Shown here: piece after piece, positions 35,436 through 42,722 of the stretch
Layout of the letters: every line of letters starts with the position of its first letter
Position numbering within the stretch: position 1 is the stretch's first letter
DNA from: Aphanocapsa sp. GSE-SYN-MK-11-07L
GTDB taxonomy: Bacteria > Cyanobacteriota > Cyanobacteriia > Thermosynechococcales > Thermosynechococcaceae
Direction of reading: 5' to 3'
Assembly: GCA_019359715.1 (NCBI GenBank)
Contig: JAHHGS010000104.1
Span: 1 to 42,722, forward strand
Length of the DNA: 42,722 nucleotides
Program-made: the position numbers and the translations under genes
Notes under the pieces: generated by a model
Databases searched by the model: none
The model's input: only the letters and a program-made list of their open reading frames with translations
Told to the model about the DNA's origin: nothing

Positions 35436-36749
35436 CTAAGCCAGGCACTCCAGATAATCGCGGACTCGGTTGCGGCGCTTGGGTTGGCGCAGTTTTTGCA
35501 GCGCCTTTGCTTCAATTTGTCGCACTCGCTCCCTAGACAAATCGAGGGCGCGACCAATTTCAGCCAGCGAATAAGCGTTGCCATCGTCCAAGCCAAACCG
35601 CATACTGATCACATCGCGTTCGCGGCTGGTCAAGTCAGCTAAAAGCTGCTGCAACTCACCCATTAACGATTCCCGCATCATCGTTTCTTCTGGAGAAATA
35701 TCGTCGGTTTCGAGCAGGTCGCCTAACTCGGTGTCTTTATCTTTACCAACTTTGGTTTCGAGCGAAACCGAGCGGGGCACTCTCACCAGCAGATCTCGCA
35801 CCTGGGGCACTGTCATTTCCAGCTCCACGGCAATGTCTTCAATTGAGGGGGTATATCCCTTCTCTTGAGAAATTTTGCGCTGGGCCTTTTTGATTTTGTT
35901 CAGCTTTTCTGTGATGTGGACAGGGAGGCGAATTGTCCGGCTCTGAGTGGCGATCGCCCGCGTGATCCCCTGGCGAATCCACCAGTAGGAGTAGGTGCTG
36001 AACCGATAGCCCTTGGTCGGATCAAATTTTTCAACCGCCCGTTCTAGACCCAGTGTGCCTTCCTGAATCAAATCCAGCAGTTCCAGACCGCGATTTTGGT
36101 ACTTTTTAGCGACTGAAACCACCAGCCGCAGGTTGGCTTGGATCATGTGCTCTTTGGCCCGGCAGCCTTCTTTTTGAACTTGATCCAGCTCCGCCACGGA
36201 TAAATCAACCGCCTCAGCCCAAGTGCGTTTGCCTTGAGCCAAAACCGCTTTGAGGTCAGCCACGCTCAGGTTAGCTTCTTTGGCCCAGCGCTCCAAGGCA
36301 GGCCGATGCCCCAAATTGGAATTCAGGCGATCGTGGATTTCCAGTAGATTAATATACTGGGCCAGCACGCTGTCAGCTTCTTTGGCGACCAAATCTCGCT
36401 TTTCGACCAAGCGCATATATCGCTGGACTCGCTGGGCTTCTGATACTTCTTCATCGCGCCCCAGCAAGCGAACTCGGCCAATCTCCTGTAAATACAAGCG
36501 CACCAAGTCAGTTGTTCGCCGCCCGCCATTGCCAGCGATCGGAGCCACCTCGTCATCTGCCAGTACCTCTAGGTCAGCTTCTAGCCAACCGTTGAATCCA
36601 TCAGCGTCTTCGCTGGCTAAGCCTAGCTCTACTTCTGGAAAATCTGCCATTGGCTCTGACAAATCCACCGCATGGGCGGGATTAAAGACATCGTGATCTG
36701 GGAGGTCTTCGATCTGTTCAATCGCGGTTTTTAAGGGAATGGCTGACAT
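35436..36749 (-). CDS. sigC: Group 2 sigma-70 factor, SigC-like
   Basis: The 437-residue protein has an acidic N-terminal ~75 residues, region 1.2 (DLVRLYLQEIGRVRLLGRDE), an extended 1.2-2 spacer, region 2 (NLRLVVSVAKKYQNRGLELL, DLIQEGTLGLERAVEKFDPT, YRFSTYSYWWIRQGITRAIA), region 3 (VHITEKLNKIKKAQRKISQE) and region 4.2 (YSLAEIGRALDLSRERVRQI). The GRVRLLGRDEEVSEAQRVQR stretch is what I associate with SigC, a group 2 factor linked to stationary-phase, carbon and nitrogen responses; assignment within group 2 is by memory, not alignment. Monocistronic with its own terminator. Confidence 0.85.
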   Translation of the reverse strand: MSAIPLKTAIEQIEDLPDHDVFNPAHAVDLSEPMADFPEVELGLASEDADGFNGWLEADLEVLADDEVAPIAGNGGRRTTDLVRLYLQEIGRVRLLGRDEEVSEAQRVQRYMRLVEKRDLVAKEADSVLAQYINLLEIHDRLNSNLGHRPALERWAKEANLSVADLKAVLAQGKRTWAEAVDLSVAELDQVQKEGCRAKEHMIQANLRLVVSVAKKYQNRGLELLDLIQEGTLGLERAVEKFDPTKGYRFSTYSYWWIRQGITRAIATQSRTIRLPVHITEKLNKIKKAQRKISQEKGYTPSIEDIAVELEMTVPQVRDLLVRVPRSVSLETKVGKDKDTELGDLLETDDISPEETMMRESLMGELQQLLADLTSRERDVISMRFGLDDGNAYSLAEIGRALDLSRERVRQIEAKALQKLRQPKRRNRVRDYLECLA

Positions 36750-37115
36750 GATCGCTACCTCTAGAGTTTGGGGTCGATAATTCTATTCTTCCCAGGATTG
36801 AGGACTAAAAATACTTAGGAGTGTTCCTTGAGCAAATTTAGTCTAATGGGAGCAGGTTAAGCGCAAACTAAAGTCTCAGCGGAGAGCCAGCGATCGACAC
36901 TTGGGTATTGAGTATCTTGAACAAAATTCGTTCAAGGGATTGTTACAAGTGCAACCGATTTAGACTTTGTGCTGTACTGAGGTTTACTTTAAGATGGCCA
37001 AACAATCCAAGCAGTGACCTTAGTCGAAGGGATTTGTACCCTCGATCACTGCACAGAGTTGCGCTTGATCACAACTCAAACTTACGCTCAGCCCGTTCAA
37101 TCTAAGAGTTATACG
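36750..37115. other. Divergent promoter region of sigC and the CCB1-like gene
   Basis: No gene is seen in these 366 bases. A perfect seven-base inverted repeat CTTGAAC/GTTCAAG (36916-36922 and 36930-36936) with a seven-base spacer could be an operator. Bases 37014-37115 are an open frame from GTG leading into the next gene, judged leader because the family N-terminus starts at 37116. Confidence 0.4.
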
Positions 37116-37670
37116 ATGGACAGCCCCACTTTGGTTTTACCTTCTACCCTGCTGTTGACCCTATTAATGGTAATTGGGCTATTTTTCTTTGTTAAAGCCT
37201 CGGTTAAACCTCGAATTGAAAAAGCTCAGTTCATCTCCGAGCAGTCAGAGGAGTCTACAGTTACGCTTCTGAAGCAATACCTCAGCCAACGAGCTTACCG
37301 TCCAACCACTCTTGATCCGGATCAAAATCAGGTCACGTTTGAAGGCATGGTCAGCCCTAGCCTGTTCTTGGCGGTATTTTTAACCCTACTGGTGGTGGCT
37401 GGACTTTTTTGCTTGGGTTTAGTGCTGTCACTACTGTTGCCTCAAGTTGGCCTCAAGTTTCTAGGATTGGTGATCCTCGCTCCCTTAACCACAGCCTTTT
37501 ACTGGCGAAAATCTCGGCGGATAGAAACCGTCAAACTCAAAGTTGAAGAGCTAGACTCCCCAAATGCGCCAGCTTCCCAGCCCCAGGGCAAAAGTCTTGT
37601 AACTGTGATTGGTCATAGGGATGAGTTAGCAACCCTGCAAGCTACGCTCAAATTGGCTAAAGCTGAGTAG
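37116..37670 (+). CDS. Probable cofactor assembly of complex C subunit B (CCB1-like)
   Basis: A 184-residue membrane protein from ATG 37116 (MDSPTLVLPSTLLLTLLMVI). Membrane segments lie at about 8-24, 84-105 and 110-128; between the first and second is a soluble stretch with LLKQYLSQRAYRPTTLDPDQ and NQVTFEGMVSPSLFLAVFLT. The tail is soluble. The N-terminal VIGLFFFVKASVKPR and the QNQVTFEG block recall PF12046, the chloroplast CCB1 family that helps attach haem c(i) to cytochrome b6 of the b6f complex. This is recognition by memory, so a different three-segment protein remains possible. Monocistronic. Confidence 0.6.
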   Translation: MDSPTLVLPSTLLLTLLMVIGLFFFVKASVKPRIEKAQFISEQSEESTVTLLKQYLSQRAYRPTTLDPDQNQVTFEGMVSPSLFLAVFLTLLVVAGLFCLGLVLSLLLPQVGLKFLGLVILAPLTTAFYWRKSRRIETVKLKVEELDSPNAPASQPQGKSLVTVIGHRDELATLQATLKLAKAE

Positions 37671-37853
37671 TGCTCTGTTAAGGCAGTTTTGAGCGATTAG
37701 GATTTTTTTGAAATTCGCACAGGCTTCAAAACAATAGAACTCTTGCATAAATCCTGGAAAGTCCCCTGAACCCCAAGTTATCAGGGCTAATTTAAGGTCT
37801 GAAAAGGAAATCTGTAACCATGCTTTTTGACTCCAATTAGGGATAATTGGCAT

Positions 37854-39287
37854 CTATTCACACAGCACCCAGGTATCTTTACTGCCGCCACCCTGGGAAG
37901 AATTGACCACGAGTGACCCCTTTTTCATCGCCACGCGGGTCAGTCCGCCCGGATGAACGTAAATTTCTTTGCCATAGAGAATATAGGGACGTAAATCAAC
38001 ATGACAGCCTTCAAATTGTTCGCCCAAAATCGTCGGCACCCGCGAGAGGCAAAGCGTCGGTTGGGCAATGTAGTTGCGGGGGTTGGCTTGAATACGTTGG
38101 GCAAACTCCGCCCGTTGCTCGGTTGTTGATTGGGTGCCAATTAGCATTCCGTAGCCGCCAGATTCGTTAGCGGCTTTGACCACCAGTTTGTCTAAGTTAG
38201 CCAGCACGTACTCAAGCTGCTGCTGCTCCCAGCACAAGTAGGTGGGCACGTTGGGCAGCAGGATCTCTTCGCCCAGGTAGTAGCGCACCATTTGCGGAAC
38301 GTAGGCATAAATCACCTTATCGTCAGCCACTCCCGTCCCCAAAGCATTGGCGATCGCCACTCGCCCCGATCGATACACTTCCATTAACCCCGGCACTCCC
38401 AGCAGCGAATTAGCTCGAAACACGGTGGGGTCAATAAACGCATCGTCAATTCGGCGGTAGATCACATCGACCCGCTTCAGCCCTTTCGTGGTGCGCATTT
38501 GCAGGTAGCCATCCGCCACTGCTAAATCGCGCCCTTCCACCAGTTCAATCCCCATTTGCTGGGCCAAAAAAGAATGCTCAAAGTAGGCAGAATTATACAT
38601 ACCGGGCGTCAGCACAACCACGGTTGGATCGGGCAAACCAGCCGGAGCCAAATTGAGCAACGTTTCCAGCAAATGGCTGGGGTACTCGTCTACGGGTTGA
38701 ATCTGCATTTTTTTGAACACCTGCGGGAAGGTGCTTTTCATCACCCGCCGATTTTCTAGCACATAGGAAATGCCAGAAGGACAGCGCAGATTGTCTTCTA
38801 GCACGTACCACTGCCCATCGCGATCGCGCACCAAGTCAGTGCCAGTAATGTGGCACCAAATTCCACTAGGTGGCTTTAGTCCAATGCAAGGCGGCAGAAA
38901 CCCGGTGGCTGAATCAATTAAGTCTTTCGGAATAATCCCGTCTTTGACAATTTTCTGCTCCCCGTAAACATCGGCAATAAACAGGTTAAGGGCTTGAATC
39001 CGCTGCTTTAAGCCTTGCTCTAACCGTCGCCATTCCTGCTCTGCGACAATCCGGGGAATAATGTCAAACGGCATAATTCGCTCTGTGCCCTCAGCGTCGC
39101 CATAGACATTGAACGTGGCCCCCAACTTGAGCAAAGCTTGACTAGCGGCCTGTCGGCGCTGCTGAAGTTCCCCAGTCGGTAAAGAATTTACCCGATCAAT
39201 CAGGGGTTGAGCTTCTGGGCGAGGTTGTCCAGGCGCAACAAACAATTCATCGTAAAAGTCTTCCGGTTGATAGGTGTCAAATCTCAC
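37854..39287 (-). CDS. Circularly permuted type 2 ATP-grasp protein
   Basis: The 477-residue protein belongs to the DUF404/DUF407 family: MRFDTYQPEDFYDELFVAPG, FNVYGDAEGTERIMPFDIIP, GIWCHITGTDLVRDRDGQWY, LEDNLRCPSGISYVLENRRV, ANALGTGVADDKVIYAYVPQ, VVKAANESGGYGMLIGTQST. The family has an ATP-grasp fold with permuted order and probably forms a peptide or amide bond; the substrate is unknown. It is often followed by an alpha-E domain gene and a transglutaminase-like gene, which are absent here. The start is GTG at 39287 with AGGA about 10 bases upstream. Complete length. Confidence 0.88.
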   Translation of the reverse strand: MRFDTYQPEDFYDELFVAPGQPRPEAQPLIDRVNSLPTGELQQRRQAASQALLKLGATFNVYGDAEGTERIMPFDIIPRIVAEQEWRRLEQGLKQRIQALNLFIADVYGEQKIVKDGIIPKDLIDSATGFLPPCIGLKPPSGIWCHITGTDLVRDRDGQWYVLEDNLRCPSGISYVLENRRVMKSTFPQVFKKMQIQPVDEYPSHLLETLLNLAPAGLPDPTVVVLTPGMYNSAYFEHSFLAQQMGIELVEGRDLAVADGYLQMRTTKGLKRVDVIYRRIDDAFIDPTVFRANSLLGVPGLMEVYRSGRVAIANALGTGVADDKVIYAYVPQMVRYYLGEEILLPNVPTYLCWEQQQLEYVLANLDKLVVKAANESGGYGMLIGTQSTTEQRAEFAQRIQANPRNYIAQPTLCLSRVPTILGEQFEGCHVDLRPYILYGKEIYVHPGGLTRVAMKKGSLVVNSSQGGGSKDTWVLCE

Positions 39288-39399
39288 GGTGGCTGATCCT
39301 AGGCTTGCAACATCGGTCTATCAGATAAATTTAACGGTACTGACAGCAGATTTGCGTTAGGCTATACCGGAATTTACAGAATTGTTTCTAGGCTTGCCG

Positions 39400-39780
39400 A
39401 TGCCAATTCTCAATCTCTTCGTCGAATTTTCTCACCGCTACTGCGTGGAAATTTGCGCTGTGTTAGTGCCAGCCAACCTGCTAGCCACTGGTCGAACGCT
39501 AGTTTTGGTCGGTTGGCACCCGTCAAGCCAAAAGGTGCGATCGGCAGTAGTGCTGGCGACTACTGTCGCTTTGGTGATGGCTCTGCATGTTTTTAGCTGG
39601 CTGCTGGTTGGGATTGTGATGCCGCCGACGTTTATTTTGCTAGCCCTAAGCTGTGTTTGCCTGAGCATCAATGCCTGGGGCATCTTCCATCCAAATAGCC
39701 TCCGCTCCTTGCTGTCAAAAGTAGTAACTACGCTCCAAGCGATCATACGCGGCTATCGCTCAACCCTCAAAATGCAATGA
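39400..39780 (+). CDS. Small membrane protein, cyanobacterial, function unknown
   Basis: A 126-residue protein from ATG 39400 (MPILNLFVEFSHRYCVEICA); a TTG at 39382 is a poorer start. Three hydrophobic segments lie at about 14-34, 48-71 and 74-95, then an amphipathic basic tail (SLLSKVVTTLQAIIRGYRS). I recognise the general type from other cyanobacteria but no name. It is divergent from the ATP-grasp gene by about 110 bases and ends in a hairpin that begins at its stop codon. Confidence 0.65.
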   Translation: MPILNLFVEFSHRYCVEICAVLVPANLLATGRTLVLVGWHPSSQKVRSAVVLATTVALVMALHVFSWLLVGIVMPPTFILLALSCVCLSINAWGIFHPNSLRSLLSKVVTTLQAIIRGYRSTLKMQ

Positions 39781-39805
39781 GCCTGGTATTTTAACCAGGC
39801 TCATT
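39776..39805. terminator. Perfect 12-bp hairpin at the stop codon
   Basis: AATGAGCCTGGT (39776-39787) pairs with ACCAGGCTCATT (39794-39805) around ATTTTA. It includes the TGA of the membrane protein gene. The T run after it is short, so it is an intermediate-strength terminator, possibly for both strands. Confidence 0.65.
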
Positions 39806-40039
39806 TGGGGAATTGAATTTTAGCAATTAACAAATTCAGAAAGTCACTTAACTAAGGTGGACTCGATCTCCCTGTGACTGAAATATAGCTCGCCTCAGTG
39901 GCACAAAACCCAACCCGCTTCAACGATCTCCTCCTTATCAAATTTCAGAAGATTAAAGCACTTAGACACCTTGAGATTAGGGGTTGGTGACACAGACTGC
40001 ACGCGCAAAAAACTAAACATTAGTAAGACAAATTAACTT

Positions 40040-40200
40040 TGTGCTAGCTGTGTTAATTTACTCAGTCCGGGACAAGCCAGTGGCAGAGTAAATTGTGCGT
40101 AAGACCGGGCAATCACAGGTGGTTGAGGGAAGGAGACACAGCCCCGCGCAACCATTAATTTGAAAGGGATTGAGGATGTACTTGAGCTCAATCCTTTGTG
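40040..40200. ncRNA. Candidate structured RNA, unassigned
   Basis: Three hairpins occur in a row within an otherwise gene-free 609-base gap (39781-40389). AATTTACTC (40055-40063) pairs with GAGTAAATT (40086-40094). TGGTTG..GGG (40120-40129) pairs with CCC..CAACCA (40143-40154). AAGGGATTGAG (40164-40174) pairs with CTCAATCCTTT (40187-40197), the last with terminator-like placement. Also GCTGTGT (about 40048-40054) can pair with ACACAGC (40136-40142), enclosing the first stem. There is no ORF. It could be a small RNA such as 6S RNA or a lineage-specific sRNA; I cannot match it to one. Bases 39806-40039 and 40201-40389 show nothing more. Confidence 0.3.
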
Positions 40201-40389
40201 TCTATGGCTACATTAGCAGCGAAATCCGAACAGCAAAAGAGGGTGTGATGAAAGTTGTTGCGTAGATCAAGAACTACACATTCAAGTTACAGAATTAAAT
40301 ATTTCTAACAGAGAAAAGCAGTATTCTGATTTTCCGAACGAATAACCTCTGATCGGGGGGCTTCTGAAGAATAGCTTTCATCTAATAAA

Positions 40390-41613
40390 TTACATCTCAC
40401 CAACAGTCGCGATCGCTGCTTCCAGGGCGATCGCGACATGAGTCCAGTGGGTGCCGCCCTGACAAAAAACAATGTAAGGCTCGCGCAGCGGCCCATCGGC
40501 GGAAAATTCAGAGGTGCTGCCATCAATAAACGTGCCGCCTGCCATCACCAACTGACTGGCGTAGCCCGGCATCGCGGCGGGCACTGGCTCCAGGTAAGCT
40601 CCGATCGGTGAATGCTGCTGAATCGCGCGGCAAAAGGCAATGAGTTTTCCCGGTGAACCAAGCTGAATCGCTTGGATCAGATCGCGGCGAGGCGCATCGG
40701 GCAGTGGATTGACCGGATAGCCCAATTTTTGAAAGACATAGCCGGTCAGGTGATTGCCTTTTTTGGCCTCTCCGACCATCTGGGGGGCTAAAAATAAGCC
40801 CTGAAACAAGAGCCGATTCTGATCAAAAGTGGCCCCACCCTCAGAGCCAATCCCAGGCGCGCTGAGGCGACAGGTGGCTGCTTCGACCAAATCAGCCCGG
40901 CCCGCCACATAGCCGCCCGCCGTCACAATGGTTCCACCCGGATTTTTGATCAGCGAACCCGCAATCAGGTCTGCTCCGACATGGGTGGGTTCTTGGGTTT
41001 CAATGAACTCGCCATAGCAATTATCGACAAAACAGACAGTGTTGGGGTTTTGCTGCTTGACTAAGTGAACAATTTTGCCAATTTCCGCTAGGCTGAGGCT
41101 GGAACGCCAGGCATAGCCGCAGGAGCGCTGAATATGCACCAGCTTGGTTTCGGGTTTAACAGCACTGGCGATCGCTGCCCAATCTAACTCTCCCGTTGGC
41201 GTCAGCTCTAACTGCCGATAGTGAACGCCAAATTCTGCTAGAGAGCCTTGCCCTTGCCCCCGCAGCCCAATCACTTCTTCTAGGGTGTCGTAGGGGGCAC
41301 CTGCCACCGCCAGCATTTCATCGCCAGGGCGGAGCACCCCAAACAGGGCACAGGCGATCGCGTGAGTGCCGGACATAAACTGCACTCGCACAGCAGCCGC
41401 CTCCGCCCCCACGATTTGAGCAAACACGCGATCGAGCACCTGTCGCCCCAAATCGCCGTGCCCGTAGCCAGACACACTGGCAAAATGGTGTGCCCCGACC
41501 CGCTGCTCTCGAAAGGCTTCCAAGACGCGGGCAAGATTTTCCTTGACTTGGGTGTCAATCTTAGAAAAGATCGGGAGAAGTGCTTGTTCGGCTGTCTGGA
41601 GCCAGCGATTCAT
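40390..41613 (-). CDS. PLP enzyme of the methionine gamma-lyase/aluminium-resistance family
   Basis: The 407-residue protein matches the PF06838 group, annotated as aluminium-resistance protein or methionine gamma-lyase family. Motifs: FASVSGYGHGDLGRQVLDRV, VQFMSGTHAIACALFGVLRP, VHIQRSCGYAWRSSLSLAEI, VCFVDNCYGEFIETQEPTHV with the PLP-pairing aspartate D197, and LIAGSLIKNPGGTIVTAGGY with the Schiff-base lysine K223. The family resembles cystathionine lyases; its substrate in cyanobacteria is unknown. Complete length; ATG at 41613 has no strong ribosome site. Divergent from desC by about 150 bases. Confidence 0.9.
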   Translation of the reverse strand: MNRWLQTAEQALLPIFSKIDTQVKENLARVLEAFREQRVGAHHFASVSGYGHGDLGRQVLDRVFAQIVGAEAAAVRVQFMSGTHAIACALFGVLRPGDEMLAVAGAPYDTLEEVIGLRGQGQGSLAEFGVHYRQLELTPTGELDWAAIASAVKPETKLVHIQRSCGYAWRSSLSLAEIGKIVHLVKQQNPNTVCFVDNCYGEFIETQEPTHVGADLIAGSLIKNPGGTIVTAGGYVAGRADLVEAATCRLSAPGIGSEGGATFDQNRLLFQGLFLAPQMVGEAKKGNHLTGYVFQKLGYPVNPLPDAPRRDLIQAIQLGSPGKLIAFCRAIQQHSPIGAYLEPVPAAMPGYASQLVMAGGTFIDGSTSEFSADGPLREPYIVFCQGGTHWTHVAIALEAAIATVGEM

Positions 41614-41764
41614 AAATCGTACCTATGTATGTTTAAATCTCGTGCTCTTTTATGCTTTGGTGTATTTGATACCTCAGACAATTAGTCCGACGCCTCTCAG
41701 TCAATCTCGCTCAAATTTAGACCATAATCCCTGTGTTTAATCCAACTCACCCAAAATTTTCTGC

Positions 41765-42589
41765 ATGACGACTACTGCCACACCTCCTGCGACCCAACTT
41801 CGGTTTAACTGGCCTGTGATTTTGTTCATGGTGGCCGTTCACGTTGGGGCACTGTTTGCTTTTTTACCTGCTAATTTTAGTTGGGCGGCGATCGGCTTAA
41901 CACTTCTGCTGCACTGGGTTTCTGGGGGACTGGGCATCACCCTCGGCTGGCACCGAATGTTGAGCCATCGTAGTTTTCAAGCCCCCAAATGGCTAGAGTA
42001 TTGCTTGGCTTTCTGCGGCACTTTGGCTTGCGAAGGCGGCTTGACTGAATGGGTGGGTTTGCACCGTCATCACCACGTGCACTCTGATCAAGAGATTGAC
42101 CATCACAATTCAAACCGGGGGTTCTGGTGGAGCCACATGGGCTGGATGCTTTACGAAGTGCCTGCCAAAGCAGAAATTGAGCGGTTGACCAAAGACATCA
42201 ACACCGATCCGGTTTATGTTTTCTTGAGCAAGTATTTTCTACCGATTCAGATTGTCTTGGCTGGGCTGCTCTATCTACTGGGAGGCTGGTCATTTGTGGT
42301 CTGGGGCGTCTTCATGCGGCTGGTGTTGGTCTACCACTGCACTTGGTTTGTCAACAGCGCCACCCACAAGTTTGGCTACCAGACCTATGAGTCGGGCGAT
42401 CGCTCAACCAACTGCTGGTGGGTGGCCCTGCTCACCTACGGCGAAGGCTGGCACAACAATCATCATGCCTATCCCCACTCGGCCCGCCACGGCATGAAGT
42501 GGTGGGAAATTGATACCACCTGGATGATTATTAGTGGTTTGCAGCGGCTAGGACTGGCTAGTAGAGTCCGTCTAGTAGATGGCAATTAG
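41765..42589 (+). CDS. desC: Delta-9 acyl-lipid desaturase
   Basis: Introduces the first double bond at carbon 9 of membrane lipid acyl chains. The 274-residue membrane protein has the three histidine boxes that hold the di-iron centre: HRMLSH (about 64-69), HRHHH (about 101-105) and HNNHH (about 230-234). Hydrophobic segments flank them (about 16-60, 78-95, 155-195). It contains GITLGWHRMLSHRSFQ and LTYGEGWHNNHHAYPHSARH, typical of the cyanobacterial DesC and stearoyl-CoA desaturase superfamily. In cyanobacteria the substrate is lipid-bound rather than CoA-bound. Complete; an IS605-like end begins a few bases after its stop. Confidence 0.93.
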   Translation: MTTTATPPATQLRFNWPVILFMVAVHVGALFAFLPANFSWAAIGLTLLLHWVSGGLGITLGWHRMLSHRSFQAPKWLEYCLAFCGTLACEGGLTEWVGLHRHHHVHSDQEIDHHNSNRGFWWSHMGWMLYEVPAKAEIERLTKDINTDPVYVFLSKYFLPIQIVLAGLLYLLGGWSFVVWGVFMRLVLVYHCTWFVNSATHKFGYQTYESGDRSTNCWWVALLTYGEGWHNNHHAYPHSARHGMKWWEIDTTWMIISGLQRLGLASRVRLVDGN

Positions 42590-42600
42590 AAGCTGGTGAA

Positions 42601-42722
42601 TTACCCGACGCTCATGCTTTGCATAGAGCGCGGGCTTCCAATTTCAACGGGAGGAACCTCTGAGTTAGTGGATTTTTTGCGTCCAGAACCCTTTGGATTT
42701 ACACTCCCTCGATTGGCAGTAG
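42601..42722 (-). CDS. tnpB: 3' end of a TnpB-like (IS200/IS605) gene, cut by the window edge
   Basis: On the minus strand the last 40 codons read TANRGSVNPKGSGRKKSTNS, then EVPPVEIGSPRSMQSMSVG and a TAA at 42601. The pattern resembles the basic, proline-containing C-terminal tails of cyanobacterial TnpB/OrfB. Bases 42604-42634 fold as a hairpin (CCCGACGCTC.../...GAGCGCGGG), the kind of structure found at IS200/IS605 right ends, where it forms part of the guide (omega) RNA. The stop codon and hairpin overlap as in those elements. Only the tail is visible, so intactness of the nuclease cannot be judged. The element end lies immediately after desC. Confidence 0.6.
   Translation of the reverse strand, partial: TANRGSVNPKGSGRKKSTNSEVPPVEIGSPRSMQSMSVG

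Noticed and set aside
40119-40155. Cobalamin-riboswitch-like words (GGGAAGGAG and CCCCGCGCAAC)
   Set aside because: The B12 box GCCACTG is absent at the right place on this strand and no cobalamin gene follows; kept only as part of the unassigned RNA candidate.
1-42722. tRNA genes and CRISPR arrays
   Set aside because: I looked for T-loop words and regularly spaced repeats on both strands and saw none; the tandem repeats present are heptamers or the 99-bp pair.

Overview
The window is cyanobacterial chromosome. The evidence is the very frequent HIP1 palindrome GCGATCGC, genes for chlorophyll synthesis (chlD), tetrapyrrole synthesis from glutamate-1-semialdehyde (hemL), a DesC-type acyl-lipid desaturase, group 2 and group 3 cyanobacterial sigma factors, a probable cytochrome b6f haem-attachment factor, and an RNase P RNA carrying short tandem repeats. 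The small intergenic repeats and the cyanobacteria-restricted hypothetical genes suit a filamentous or Leptolyngbya-like lineage. That placement is only an impression; the clade cannot be read from the sequence alone.

Layout. 0-2.8 kb: a large membrane-anchored protein built from helical repeats. 3.0-7.4 kb: an AT-richer accessory island, all on the minus strand. It holds a decayed DUF433/DUF5615 toxin-antitoxin pair, a ParDE-type module between two 99-bp direct repeats, a HicBA module, a long prokaryotic Argonaute with an apparently complete catalytic tetrad, and a MITE-like element. 7.4-10.2 kb: a class II (adenosylcobalamin) ribonucleotide reductase split into a catalytic protein and a separate TSCPD/cysteine-tail protein. 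10.4-15.0 kb: alpha/beta hydrolase, DUF6464 protein, fmt, sigF-type sigma factor, rnc. 15.1-15.55 kb: rnpB with a heptamer-repeat insertion. 15.6-17.8 kb: two cyanobacterial hypothetical genes. 18-25 kb: hemL, a second hicAB module, yebC, a GAF-PAS-GAF histidine kinase and a clade-3-like catalase. 25-30 kb: chlD, a phosphoribulokinase paralogue and hisS. 30.2-32.5 kb: a two-gene operon of a small helical protein and a NACHT NTPase with glycine-rich membrane segments. 32.7-42.6 kb: glgP, a sigC-like sigma factor, a CCB1-like protein, a circularly permuted ATP-grasp protein, a small membrane protein, a region that could encode a structured RNA, a PLP enzyme of the aluminium-resistance/methionine gamma-lyase family, and desC. 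The last 120 bases are the 3' end of a tnpB-like gene with a right-end hairpin.

Most genes are housekeeping and sit singly or in pairs. Two places look like defence. The first is the Argonaute/toxin-antitoxin island. The second, and the best candidate for an under-described system, is the pair at 30215-32439. The C-terminus of the small protein and the N-terminus of the NACHT protein carry the same 12-residue motif (R-D-[IL]-Y-N-I-G-x-[IV]-E-G-N), written with different codons. That is the layout expected of an effector and an NLR-like sensor that signal by templated assembly of a shared amyloid-type motif. Coordinates are from reading the sequence; no database search was possible.
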